Origin: Desulfogranum japonicum DSM 18378
Lineage (GTDB): Bacteria > Desulfobacterota > Desulfobulbia > Desulfobulbales > Desulfobulbaceae
Reading direction: 5' to 3'
Assembly: GCF_000429945.1 (NCBI RefSeq)
Contig: NZ_AUCV01000055.1
Location: 1-35,932, forward strand
Length of the DNA: 35,932 nucleotides
The notes beneath the pieces are model-generated. The model was not told the DNA's origin. It made no database searches and was given only the letters and a program-made list of their open reading frames with translations. Below are positions 8,586 through 17,344 of this stretch, one piece after another. The first letter of the stretch is position 1. Each line of letters begins with the position of its first letter. Position numbers and translations under genes: made by a program.

Positions 8586-8656
8586 TTCAGTCACAGCGTT
8601 GCGTCGATGGTTCCATACTGGCTGTATTGAACGATTGACGCAGCGGCGTGACTGAA
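8586..8656. repeat. Long hairpin inside repeat element D, downstream of GT4
   Basis: Arms of 20 bp (ttcagtcacagcgttgcgtc at 8586-8605; complement at 8637-8656 with about two mismatches) enclose a 31-nt loop. It begins 62 bp after the GT4 stop and could end or protect that transcript. To its right, 8657-8700 is the reverse complement of the left end and interior of copy A, so the hairpin is probably the core of a larger family member (about 8540-8702). Confidence 0.6.
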
Positions 8657-8699
8657 CTGAGAGACAAGCAAGATTGGATAATCTATTTTTCCGAGGACC

Positions 8700-9069
8700 T
8701 AAATTCTATATACCTGCATGCTTCCAAAGGATAGAGTTCCGACTGCACAAGGCTTGTATCGACCTTCCCACAGGGTACCCATTCGTTTATATTCTTTATT
8801 GAAATAAAGCACATAACTCCTGCCTAAGGATCGCATCATGAAACTTAACATAACGCGCCCTCCTTGAGGGGTGTGCAAAAAAGATGAACATGATTCGTCA
8901 TCAATACCCAGGCATGGATTTCCACATTATATTTCCTGGCATATTCAGCCAACCAACCGATATAGGCAACTTAATCTTCCTCTGACGCAAAACATACCTG
9001 ACGATTGTTGCTTCACTGAATAACATGGACCGGCACTCCTGCAGGTGAAACACGAGCTAATCGTGCCAT
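8700..9069 (-). pseudogene. Decayed REP-associated tyrosine (Y1) transposase
   Basis: Reading from ATG 9069, with a good ribosome-binding site (aggag, 7 bp upstream), gives MARLARVSPAGVPVHVIQ, then a TGA, a TAA a few codons later, and LAEYARKYNVEIHAWVLMTN followed by HVHLFCTP. This is the HxH-containing core of Y1/TnpA-REP transposases. A further frame change gives FMMRSLGRSYVLYFNKEYKR and MGTLWEGRYK, the conserved C-terminal half. At least two in-frame stops and two frameshifts make it dead. Full-length relatives mobilise REP hairpins, and short inverted repeats occur all around it. The catalytic Tyr region cannot be located with certainty. Confidence 0.75.
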
Positions 9070-9172
9070 CGGTTACTCCTTATGTGATATCTTCTTTTTT
9101 CTGTCTTTATGTTCTCTTTTCGTTTTTTCAACTCTGCGGCTGTAAGCCAACATTTATTTTTACTCTGACCCC
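8879..9172. repeat. Direct repeat, left copy (294 bp, covers transposase 5' part)
   Basis: This stretch matches 10836-11129 without gaps at a constant offset of 1957, with about ten mismatches by eye (roughly 96-97 percent identity). It covers the 5' half of the Y1 transposase remnant plus about 100 bp upstream of it. The repeats bracket the orphan gene at 9233-10468. Confidence 0.85.
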
Positions 9173-9232
9173 TTTTTTACAAATGCCAACAATACAACCA
9201 GGACAGAACTTTGCCCGTTTTCTTCAATCATT

Positions 9233-10468
9233 TTATTCCAATGGCAATTCATGGTAACCATACTTTAACATATCAGGTAATAATGTTTTACGATATGCCA
9301 TTTCACAGGCTTTATACCACTCTGAGGACTCCTTTGGCCCACCAGACTCTACATTTGTAAAAGATCCTGCAAACATACATATAGGAAAATCATCTTCATA
9401 ATTCACTGCATCTAGGCCTATCGACGTCCTAACAAAATTGTGTATTTTTTTTACATGATCAAGAGCTACAAGCCTATACCAACTTTGATAAAAAACAGCA
9501 AAAGCAACATCATTATTAACCAAACCCTGAAAAAATGGACTCAATAATTCTGATTGATCATCATTAATTTTACCCATACCCTTAATGCCTAATTCAGTTT
9601 TCTTTAAAGCTCTATTAATATATTTTAATGCTATAATGTTTGATTCAATTTCCCTTTTCAACAAATTTGATTCATATGCAATTCCAATATCATTATCGTT
9701 AATTATATATATTTCCTTAGCAAGAGCATAGACTTCTGGTGTTGTCTCTTGCAACACTCTGAGTTTTCCAATTTCATATTCAAGAATTTCTACAGATAAG
9801 GAATCCAAGGAACCAGCAGTCAGCTCACATCGATATGCACGCATCATACATAAACCAAACTCTTTACCCTTTTGTGCAACAGGATCACAGTCTATGTCAC
9901 AGTGCTTAGGAGGTGGAAACCATTCGCAGTCCTTATGCTTGGCAACAATTGCTTCGTACCGTTTGCGCATATCCTTCTGCCAAGGCTCTAAATCCACAGA
10001 CAGATCAGGCTTGCCAGCTGCATTTACCCCGCTGGCTTGCCCCGTAGTAATGGGGACCATTTGTAAAATCAGATTATCAACCGAAGGTTGAGGCGACACG
10101 TTTGCCCCAACTAAAGCCTGCACCGGTGAATCAAGATGCTTAGTCTCAGTATCACATTCAATTTTCAAGACTGAGTAACGGGCATTAATCGCGTTTTTGA
10201 GAACCTGACAACGCTCCTCAGCAAGATCTCCCGCATTTCCATTTGGGGCAGCGAAAACAGCTAACGTAAGCTGTATCTGCAACATACCAACGCCCTTGGC
10301 CTGCCCAACCTTGCCAATAATTGCACGTACCTTTTCCTGGTGGGCAACAGCGCTGCTTCCTGCCTCAAAGATATCACCGCTCTTCCCCTGATACACCACC
10401 GCTGCACAAGCAGTGTCCACTTGTACGAGCAAAACCACAGCCAGCAATATGAAATGGAATCTCTTCAT
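9233..10468 (-). CDS. Hypothetical secreted protein
   Basis: I do not recognise this 411-residue protein. It starts with a typical signal peptide (MKRFHFILLAVVLLVQVDTA, cleavage probably after CAA), so it is likely periplasmic or secreted. Residues about 30-150 alternate strands and helices, and AEERCQVLKNAINARYSV resembles the helix of OmpA-type peptidoglycan-binding domains, but the usual NRRV-type ending is absent, so this is only a suggestion. A Cys-rich patch follows (CEWFPPPKHCDIDC, about 187-200), then a helical domain. It sits alone between two copies of a 294-bp direct repeat, with AT-richer sequence than the neighbouring operons, consistent with acquisition by insertion or duplication. 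Confidence 0.6.
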   Translation of the reverse strand: MKRFHFILLAVVLLVQVDTACAAVVYQGKSGDIFEAGSSAVAHQEKVRAIIGKVGQAKGVGMLQIQLTLAVFAAPNGNAGDLAEERCQVLKNAINARYSVLKIECDTETKHLDSPVQALVGANVSPQPSVDNLILQMVPITTGQASGVNAAGKPDLSVDLEPWQKDMRKRYEAIVAKHKDCEWFPPPKHCDIDCDPVAQKGKEFGLCMMRAYRCELTAGSLDSLSVEILEYEIGKLRVLQETTPEVYALAKEIYIINDNDIGIAYESNLLKREIESNIIALKYINRALKKTELGIKGMGKINDDQSELLSPFFQGLVNNDVAFAVFYQSWYRLVALDHVKKIHNFVRTSIGLDAVNYEDDFPICMFAGSFTNVESGGPKESSEWYKACEMAYRKTLLPDMLKYGYHELPLE

Positions 10469-10705
10469 GCTTTCATCATTTTCTAAAAACGCCTCAAAAA
10501 CCTTTTGAGCAGAATAAATACCTACGCATTATCAATATATTAGGCTCTTAGCGCAACACAAAAAACAGCCATCCTAGAATTCCCCTTGTACCCCAAAGAA
10601 AAAAAAAGTTTCTGCCATTCTCACTGCACTGAAAATGAGAGGCGAGATGGGTACAACAGATTTTAAGAAAACAAAAAGACAAAAGCTATATATGATTGAT
10701 GTTGC

Positions 10706-10716
10706 GTGCGACGCAC
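10706..10716. repeat. REP-like GC-rich palindrome
   Basis: The perfect palindrome gtgcgacgcac sits within ttgcgtgcgacgcaccctac, a motif that resembles dispersed repeats I have seen in many Gram-negative genomes. It lies in the gene-free stretch 10469-10835, in which I see nothing else of note. Confidence 0.35.
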
Positions 10717-10835
10717 CCTACGGTCGCGGGGCACAAACAAAGACGTGCAAGCTGCGAATTTACGGAACAGATACGACACACAAGACGAGGTAAGCGACCA
10801 GTGGGAGAATCCGTGGAGAATCTGTGACCTGTTAT

Positions 10836-11129
10836 AAAAGATGAACATGATTCGTCATCAATACCCAGGCATGGATTTCCACATTATATTTCTAGGCATA
10901 TTCAGCCAACCAACCGATATAGGCAACTTAATCTTCCTCTGACGCAAAACATACCTTACGATTGTTGCTTCACTGAATAACATGGACCGGCACTCCTGCG
11001 GGTGAAACACGAGCTAATCGTGCCATCGGTTACTCCTTATGTAATACCTTCTTTTTTCTGTCTCTATGTTCTCTTTTCGTTTTTTCAACCCTGTGGCTGT
11101 AAGCAAACATTTATTTTTACTCTGACCCC
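10836..11129. repeat. Direct repeat, right copy (294 bp)
   Basis: Second copy of 8879-9172. It carries only the first part of the Y1 transposase (ATG at 11036, minus strand), with the same TGA and TAA stops as the left copy plus an extra TAG where the left copy has AGG. The shared stops show the transposase was already broken when the duplication arose. Confidence 0.85.
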
Positions 11130-11140
11130 ATTTGGTGACT

Positions 11141-11217
11141 CAAACGTGCCTGCGTACACGATCACGAAAAGACTGTTCAGCAGTATGTAGAGTGGTATAC
11201 CGGGGTCATTGATTCGT
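11141..11217 (+). repeat. Duplicated 3' end of the GT4 glycosyltransferase gene
   Basis: These 77 bp match 8434-8510, inside the 3' end of the GT4 gene, with two mismatches, in the same orientation. The copy ends after the codons for GVIDS, before the stop, and starts 11 bp after the right 294-bp repeat. It is a non-functional scar. The order of the two duplicated segments is reversed between the two loci. Confidence 0.85.
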
Positions 11218-11232
11218 AACAGAGTAGTTACA

Positions 11233-11580
11233 TTAATTCTTCTCGTCACCCTTCACCTTTGCCAGCAGAAAAAAGTGCAGGGCAACGACCAGGATAAAAG
11301 CAATATAGCTGTACCCCCAGAAAGGTGGATAAAACGTTCCGACCATGGCAAGCACACAGAACAGGCAGGCCTGCAACAGGTAGAGGGCCTTCTTTTTTTT
11401 GCCTTTTTTCCAACTGACCAGGAAAGCGGCCCCAGTTGTATAGATTGGTACAGCTATAAATATGCCCCACCAGGCTATGGGTTTTTCCGTTATTCCCCAG
11501 CCCACAAAATTTTTCAGAAGAAAAGACAGGGCTGTAACCAGCAAAACCACGGCAATGAGTGTATACGTGTTTCCTTTCAT
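11233..11580 (-). CDS. Small four-helix membrane protein at the end of the RiPP cluster
   Basis: I do not recognise this 115-residue protein. It has four hydrophobic segments (about 6-23, 35-55, 65-81 and 88-107) with a KKGKKKK loop between helices 2 and 3, which predicts a cytoplasmic loop by the positive-inside rule. The start ATG 11580 follows an aaggac ribosome-binding site. It is the last gene of the minus-strand cluster, 81 bp after the SagB-type dehydrogenase and separated from it by two hairpins. Small integral membrane proteins at this position in peptide clusters are often immunity or transport accessories, so that is a candidate role, but nothing in the sequence proves it. Confidence 0.6.
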   Translation of the reverse strand: MKGNTYTLIAVVLLVTALSFLLKNFVGWGITEKPIAWWGIFIAVPIYTTGAAFLVSWKKGKKKKALYLLQACLFCVLAMVGTFYPPFWGYSYIAFILVVALHFFLLAKVKGDEKN

Positions 11581-11593
11581 AACTGTCCTTTTC

Positions 11594-11645
11594 TTGTAAC
11601 CAGTTACAAATACAGGGGAGTTTCAAGCTTATTCTCCTCCCCTGT
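11594..11645. other. Pair of intercistronic hairpins
   Basis: Two perfect inverted repeats sit between the SagB-type gene and the last gene: ttgtaac/gttacaa (11594-11609, 2-nt loop) and acaggggag/ctcccctgt (11612-11645, 16-nt loop). Neither is followed by a U-run on the minus strand, so they look like processing or mRNA-stability structures, or a partial terminator that lowers expression of the last gene. Confidence 0.5.
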
Positions 11646-11661
11646 GAGGAGTTACTTCAAA

Positions 11662-13053
11662 TCAATCAGTTCCTGGCGCTCTACTACCTATCATATAGGC
11701 GCCCACCGATCCTTCCCGGTAGCAGTCGAGTTCGCTGATCCTGGCAAAGAGATCCATGTGTCCCCCACCCAAAGCCACCCCAGCCAACCCCATAGCTTCG
11801 GCAACCATGGCCATGGTCTGATAAAGGCAGCCCACATCTTTGAGGATCACAGAATAGGCAAGTGACTCGTACTTCCACTGTATTCTTCGGAAACGGGAGG
11901 CAAAAATGAGTTCAACCTGGGGCTCGGATTGATCCAACATCATTTTTCTGCCCAACATGAGCATCTGCTTACAGGAAGTGGTAAGTGACGACAGTCTTTC
12001 CAGCTCGTGTTTCAGAGGATTGTAATGATAGAACCCGGATTGAAGGCCCTCACACCTGTTGACAAGAGGATAGACTTCGATGGAATGCAACGCGCCTCCT
12101 CCCTGCGCCGGACGAAAAGTAACCCCGCCCTTATCGTCATCATACTTTTCCTTAACCCTTACAGTATGGTACAGGAAGGTACCCAACTGGTTAAGGGTAA
12201 GCGCTTCAGAGGCAAAATCACGCCTGGTCTTCCTGGTTTCATGCACATGAAAAAAAGATTCAGAAGCAGGCCGCTCTACTTTAGGCAGAGGTACGCTTTC
12301 CCTGCTCATGGCTTCTTTCACTTGGGGAAGAGGTGGAAAGGTATCTGTAAAACGATAGGTTGTTGCCCACCCGTTATTGTGCCTGCCCAACTGACAGCGG
12401 GTATGAAAATAGAGATCATGCACCTCCCAATGGGCCAGTCCCGGGTCCTGGTCTTCCTGGCCGGCTCCACCCTCCCCTGGTCCGGTTAATGCCTGGGCTT
12501 CCTGGAGCATGGTCAGAAAAGCTTCTACAACCTGGTGTGAGAGGCCGCATTTTTCCGCCAGCGCTTCCACTGTGTGGGGTGCTTGCAAATAAAAAATCAC
12601 ACCGGCAAGGCGCACATCCAGGATATCAATCTGACTCCACCCTTTAGGGCACTCAATCAGGGTTGCACCTTTACACGTCCGTTGCAGGGCAAAACGGGAG
12701 AGCTGTTTTGCACCCTGATCAAGTTTGGATTTCGGGCCAAATGAGAACCCCATTCCAACCGGTGATATGGTAGCCAGTTTCGTGTCTGCAGATACCAGCG
12801 TATAAGTCAGGAGCGCCGAACGGCTCATGATCTGCCAATATTTATGAAAAATCTGCAATCCTTGAATATCATCATCCTCAAGCACATATGCGGCCAATTC
12901 GTCTTCGGTTTTGTCTGCTGCAAGCAGGCTCTCGTGCATACGGGCGCTGAGCTTGAGAAAGGGGCTCGCATCAAAAGCTCCATAGTTGGTCATCAACATG
13001 TTCTCTGTAAAACGCACATCTTTTCGAAGTCCAATTACATAGGTACTATCCAT
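11662..13053 (-). CDS. SagB-type FMN-dependent azoline dehydrogenase
   Basis: The 463-residue protein has a C-terminal nitroreductase-like domain (about 265-460) with the SagB hallmarks: HETRKTRRDF, RPAQGGGALHSIEVYPLV, and the WKYESLAYSVILKDVGCLYQ stretch with AMGLAGVALGGG near the C-terminus. SagB/McbC enzymes oxidise thiazolines and oxazolines to thiazoles and oxazoles using FMN. The N-terminal part includes a winged-helix-like stretch (about 155-195) that may help substrate binding. It lies 8 bp after the shorter YcaO fusion and has a gaggt ribosome-binding site. Its natural substrate would be the cyclised Cys/Ser/Thr tail of the precursor at 19561. The conserved FMN-site residues look intact by eye, so I expect an active enzyme. 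Confidence 0.85.
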   Translation of the reverse strand: MDSTYVIGLRKDVRFTENMLMTNYGAFDASPFLKLSARMHESLLAADKTEDELAAYVLEDDDIQGLQIFHKYWQIMSRSALLTYTLVSADTKLATISPVGMGFSFGPKSKLDQGAKQLSRFALQRTCKGATLIECPKGWSQIDILDVRLAGVIFYLQAPHTVEALAEKCGLSHQVVEAFLTMLQEAQALTGPGEGGAGQEDQDPGLAHWEVHDLYFHTRCQLGRHNNGWATTYRFTDTFPPLPQVKEAMSRESVPLPKVERPASESFFHVHETRKTRRDFASEALTLNQLGTFLYHTVRVKEKYDDDKGGVTFRPAQGGGALHSIEVYPLVNRCEGLQSGFYHYNPLKHELERLSSLTTSCKQMLMLGRKMMLDQSEPQVELIFASRFRRIQWKYESLAYSVILKDVGCLYQTMAMVAEAMGLAGVALGGGHMDLFARISELDCYREGSVGAYMIGSRAPGTD

Positions 13054-13061
13054 GGGTTACC

Positions 13062-14984
13062 TCAGAAAAACATAGGGATGGGATTGAGTTCATATTCAGC
13101 AAGAACGCGCTCCTGCCTGCCCAGCAGAACCGGTATTTCATAAAGCCTGCCAGGCGCAAAACGATTCCAAAAGTGCCGCATTCCCGGCACAATAACTTTA
13201 ACAACAGGCAGCCTGATATCAGGGCGAGTCTGGTTCAGTACCAGGGTTTCAAGACCACATGAAGCTGCACGACGTACGCAGAACTCCACTTCTGTTTTCT
13301 GATTCTGACTTTTTATCAGCTCAAAATCGTTTGCCGTAAACGCTGTGCTTTCATCGGGCAGAAGGTAGGTGTGTTCTTTCAGTTTCTCGTTTTTCCACCA
13401 GTCAATGGCGCATTTGTCCTCGTAATAATAGATGGTATTGCCGACTTTATCCTGCATGGACAGGGCAGGAATAAATTGTCCCACTTCGTTGACTGCCCGT
13501 AAAAGAGCGGTCTTGGGATCAAGATCTGCACTGAAACCGATGACAATGTCATCGGTGGAATGATCCAGCCGATGGCTGACAGCTGCAATGGCCGGGATGC
13601 CAAGATCAGTGGTCAGGTTGATGGCCCAGAGACTGCGACCGGACTGGGCAAATTGTTTTGAAAAAATTGCCAGGTAGGGATCGTTAAAGGAATCAATATC
13701 CACCATGGGCTGCTGCGTCCGATTATACCACCAGAGTGCGACCGCATCACGTTCCACCAGCTCCATAAACCCTCTGAGAATAGCCTCTTCAAGGGTATTA
13801 CCTGCTGCGCTGCCATTGCTGTCACAGGAGCAGAAAAAACTGGCAAGATCCCTATGGCCGTAATAACAGTAGGCCGCAGGAACAAGGCGTGTTGAGCCAC
13901 TGGTAAGGGACCAGACAGAACACCAGTCAATCATCTGATCGTGCTCCAGCCTGTGGGGTACCAGCTGAAAAGAGACTGGACAGGTTGCATTCCATTGCTC
14001 CCTGTTGTTGTACTGCTGATCACTGAACAGAGAGATCTCATTGATGTGAACCGCGTCATCAAGATCTTTGCAGGCCCCTTGTACGAACTTCTCTTCACCG
14101 GTGTACAAACCACTATATCGCTCCACAGCCTCGCACAGAGCCCCTACCCTGGCCTGAATGTCGGTGGTGCCTTTCCCGCCGCTCCGATGGCGAAGATTTC
14201 CTTTCAGGGTTGCCAGGTCGCCTTTTCGTACCGGAAAGGCATGGCCGGTTGCGTAGGAATGCAGATGTTCCTGCTCAGGTGCAGATTTTCTGACAAAGGA
14301 AGAGGCAACCCCTGCAACAGGGCTGATGAGGTGTCTATATTGCCGCCACGTTTCCTGGGGGGTACAGCTTCTTCTTTCTCCGCCATAATCGTATAAATAT
14401 ACATTATCCTGTAAAAGGATTCTGGTTTGCTGCGCAGGTTCCTCTGGGCCGCAGGTTTGGCACTGGGGCCGTCGCACAATACTATGGGAGACACATTCTC
14501 CCTGTACGCAGTCATATTCCAGGAGATGATTCAGCAACAACCCGGACGATTCCTGAAAAAAGAGTGCGAGTTGGCTGAGAACAAATGCAGGGGCAAGCCG
14601 ATATAAAAGAGCATGCACAGCCCTTGGCCGCGTAAACGGCTGATGCTCCGGGATATATGCATGTATGAAATTATCAACCTGCAGATTATCCCTGATTCGT
14701 TTTGCCATGCAGGCATGACAGGGGCCACCAGGCTGACAGAAAGGGCCCAGCCATGGTCTGGTCCAGTTAGCCCAGACAGGTATCCAGGAAATGTTGCGTT
14801 CCAGGGCGTACCGGTTCCAGGCGTCGAGTTCACCTGCAAGATAACTGTCACAGATGCAGAGCACTGTAACGCTGCCGTTGATTGTATTCACAGGAGTGAG
14901 GCCATACTCTCCAGCCTTCTCCTGCAATCGGTCGGCAAAGGTGGTCTGACTCAGATTATGAAGTGCGATCCGCATGGCAGACAT
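13062..14984 (-). CDS. ThiF-like/YcaO cyclodehydratase fusion lacking the leader-binding domain
   Basis: The 640-residue protein has an N-terminal half like the E1/ThiF-type partner of TOMM cyclodehydratases, with structural zinc pairs CHAC (Cys89/92) and CQTC (Cys175/178). The C-terminal YcaO ATP-grasp-like domain carries ARVGALCEAVERYSG, SNGSAAGNTLEEAI, FMELVERDAVALWWYN and ALLRAVNEVGQF. YcaO enzymes phosphorylate the peptide amide so that Cys, Ser and Thr side chains cyclise to azolines. Compared with its upstream paralogue it lacks the roughly 85-residue N-terminal RRE-type winged helix. It ends in ELNPIPMFF, a Pro-containing C-terminus like the PxPxP ends of TOMM YcaO proteins. It starts 6 bp after the paralogue's stop. 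ATG 14975 is an alternative start. Confidence 0.85.
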   Translation of the reverse strand: MSAMRIALHNLSQTTFADRLQEKAGEYGLTPVNTINGSVTVLCICDSYLAGELDAWNRYALERNISWIPVWANWTRPWLGPFCQPGGPCHACMAKRIRDNLQVDNFIHAYIPEHQPFTRPRAVHALLYRLAPAFVLSQLALFFQESSGLLLNHLLEYDCVQGECVSHSIVRRPQCQTCGPEEPAQQTRILLQDNVYLYDYGGERRSCTPQETWRQYRHLISPVAGVASSFVRKSAPEQEHLHSYATGHAFPVRKGDLATLKGNLRHRSGGKGTTDIQARVGALCEAVERYSGLYTGEEKFVQGACKDLDDAVHINEISLFSDQQYNNREQWNATCPVSFQLVPHRLEHDQMIDWCSVWSLTSGSTRLVPAAYCYYGHRDLASFFCSCDSNGSAAGNTLEEAILRGFMELVERDAVALWWYNRTQQPMVDIDSFNDPYLAIFSKQFAQSGRSLWAINLTTDLGIPAIAAVSHRLDHSTDDIVIGFSADLDPKTALLRAVNEVGQFIPALSMQDKVGNTIYYYEDKCAIDWWKNEKLKEHTYLLPDESTAFTANDFELIKSQNQKTEVEFCVRRAASCGLETLVLNQTRPDIRLPVVKVIVPGMRHFWNRFAPGRLYEIPVLLGRQERVLAEYELNPIPMFF

Positions 14985-14990
14985 AACCGG

Positions 14991-17249
14991 CTAGAAAAAT
15001 ATGCTGAAAGCATTCATTTCCTCTTCTGCTCTTGGCTGTTCCAGCCACCCCATCTTCACAGGTACGTCATAGAGTCGCTGCTGCCCGAGCCTTCGCCAGA
15101 AGTGGCACATGCCAGGAACAACAGCCTTGGCCACATGCAATTCAATATCGGCGTGACTCATATCCATGGCAATCAACTCCAGGTCTGCCTGTTCAAGGGC
15201 ATGCTGGCACCGCTCGATTTCCTTTTTGATATCCTTGGTGGGCTGATATCCGAAATCCTGCAGGGTAGTAGGCGGTTGGCTGGCATTGGGTAGCAGATAT
15301 GGGTGATCGGCAATTCGGGCAGTAACCCACCAGGTAATGGCATCGTGATCCGGAAATTTATAGATGGTTGAGCCGTCTGGTTTCTTTTCCAAGAGAGAAG
15401 GCAAAAACTGATTTACTTCGGTTAAGGCCCGAAAGAGCGCAACCTTTGGATTTGGATGACTGCCAAAACCGAGAACGATATCCTCAACCGGTCGATCCGT
15501 TCGCCTTGAAATACCTGCAAACGTAGGAATTCCCAGATCAGAGGTAATATCGAGCACCCACAGGTCCCGGTTTATGGAGGCATAATATTCCAGCAACTGG
15601 GGGATATACTTTTCCTCAAAACTCTGTAGATCCAGAGCTGGCCGCTGAATCATATTATACCACCACAGGGCTACACTGTCCCTTTCAACTACCTCCATCA
15701 ATCCCTGCAGTAACGCCTCTTCATAGGTATTACCCGCTGCCGAACCATTGGAGTCTGCAACAATGGTTACCTTGCCAGGATCGCGGTGACCAAAAAAGCA
15801 GAAGGATGCAGGCAGATAACAAAACTCCTGGTTGGTCAGCGACCAGGCTGCTGTCCAGGAAATCTCCTGGTCTTTATCAGGCATTTCAGGAACGCGATGA
15901 TTCCCCGGCCTCTGCTGCACGGCATTCCAGGCTTCACGATTGGCGTACTGGGCTTGGCTGAATCCCTGCAGGACAACGGGATCAATCACTCTTCCGTTAT
16001 CGCTTAATTCGTTATAACTTGCTGTAACCAGCTTGTTTTGAGGATATACACCGCAATAACGTTCAATGGATTCGCACACGGCACTGGCCCTTGCCTGGTA
16101 TTCGCTCATGCCCTTGCCACCGCTTCGCGCACGCATATTAATGGCAAGAAAAAAGAGATCGTCTTTGAGCATGGCAAAGTTATGACCGGCAATATAGACG
16201 TGGAGCAGTGGATTATCGGCATCAGAAAGTTCTTCCAGGTGGGTCACGATGCCGGTAATCTTGCTGATGTGCTTTTGCAGGCGGCTGTATGTCTGATACG
16301 GCGTCTGGGTTCTATGCCCTCCGCTGACATCATCTATTATCTCAGAAGGCTGCAGAACAACCGGCTGGGGATCGGCCAGAGCGGGATCTCCACAGGACCG
16401 ACATTGGGGCCGGTGTACCAGGGTGTGTTTCTGCTGCTCAAGATTAACCTGATCAAAGGTAATGATCCTGTTGACCAGAGAATGCTCTTTCTCCGGCGCG
16501 GCGATCCATTTGGAAAGCTCCAGGGCAAGCCAGGAAAGCCCGAAACGGTTTCCAGCAGCAAAGAGCGCTTTATTGGTACGGATCGCAGTGTTCTCCTGCT
16601 GTCGCTGCAAAAACGCTTCCATTTGCCGATTGGCCTGCAACCGGGTCTGCAGACAACTGTAGCAGGCGCTTTGCGAGGGAGTAAAAAGCGGCCCCAGCCA
16701 GAGAAATGTTCCGCTGACCTTTGCCAGCAGCCATGGCTTCCCTGATTGCAGATGAGCAGTATTGATTGCCTCCAGGCCGGGATTAAGATAGTCATCCACC
16801 AGGACGATATCCAACGCGGCATCATCTTTATCCGTGAAAGCAAGGGTACTGTCTTTTAGTATTTCCGTCGCTTCGCCAGACTCAATATGAGGATCAAGTA
16901 CTGTCAGGGAAACAGTCGCCTGCGTAAGGTTCATCATGGCCTGGCGCGGATTGATATCCAGATAGTCCCACCACGCAGCCTCCAGGTCTCCTATTTCCGG
17001 TTCCTTTTCTACCAGATACCCTTTTTCCTCCAGCCTGGACATCATGGCAATAATCTGCGGCAGACTATAGTTGCTGCCCAGCTCCGACATCAGTTCATCA
17101 TAACTGCGTTTCCCATCAATGAGCCGATACAAATCCTGATAGAACTTACCGGTCAGGACCACATGATTATGCTCGTTGAGGAGGATGAGGATATTGTCCT
17201 CAATGGGCATGACAAGAAAATTTCTTTTAAAAACAGGAATAGTTAGCAA
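14991..17249 (-). CDS. RRE-ThiF-like-YcaO cyclodehydratase fusion (TOMM SagCD type)
   Basis: The 752-residue protein shows, in order, a PqqD-like winged-helix recognition element (1-85, with LTGKFYQDLYRLIDGKRSYD), an E1-like domain (about 110-300) with zinc pairs CYSC (Cys196/199) and CRSC (Cys283/286), and a YcaO domain (about 330-752) with YQARASAVCESIERYCG, SNGSAAGNTYEEAL and VVERDSVALWWYN. This is the full cyclodehydratase layout: the leader peptide docks on the winged helix and the YcaO part uses ATP to form azolines. The start is a TTG at 17249, supported by aaggag 8 bp upstream. It precedes a closely related fusion, apparently by tandem duplication and divergence. The gap of 95 bp to the radical SAM gene is larger than most in the cluster. 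Confidence 0.9.
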   Translation of the reverse strand: MLTIPVFKRNFLVMPIEDNILILLNEHNHVVLTGKFYQDLYRLIDGKRSYDELMSELGSNYSLPQIIAMMSRLEEKGYLVEKEPEIGDLEAAWWDYLDINPRQAMMNLTQATVSLTVLDPHIESGEATEILKDSTLAFTDKDDAALDIVLVDDYLNPGLEAINTAHLQSGKPWLLAKVSGTFLWLGPLFTPSQSACYSCLQTRLQANRQMEAFLQRQQENTAIRTNKALFAAGNRFGLSWLALELSKWIAAPEKEHSLVNRIITFDQVNLEQQKHTLVHRPQCRSCGDPALADPQPVVLQPSEIIDDVSGGHRTQTPYQTYSRLQKHISKITGIVTHLEELSDADNPLLHVYIAGHNFAMLKDDLFFLAINMRARSGGKGMSEYQARASAVCESIERYCGVYPQNKLVTASYNELSDNGRVIDPVVLQGFSQAQYANREAWNAVQQRPGNHRVPEMPDKDQEISWTAAWSLTNQEFCYLPASFCFFGHRDPGKVTIVADSNGSAAGNTYEEALLQGLMEVVERDSVALWWYNMIQRPALDLQSFEEKYIPQLLEYYASINRDLWVLDITSDLGIPTFAGISRRTDRPVEDIVLGFGSHPNPKVALFRALTEVNQFLPSLLEKKPDGSTIYKFPDHDAITWWVTARIADHPYLLPNASQPPTTLQDFGYQPTKDIKKEIERCQHALEQADLELIAMDMSHADIELHVAKAVVPGMCHFWRRLGQQRLYDVPVKMGWLEQPRAEEEMNAFSIFF

Positions 17250-17344
17250 TGTTCAACTCCTTCTATAAAAGGTCTGCACTGTCGATGTCGTAACTGATAC
17301 CATGGGATAGTCGAATTCAATCTTCCATCCCACAAGTCGCTCCT

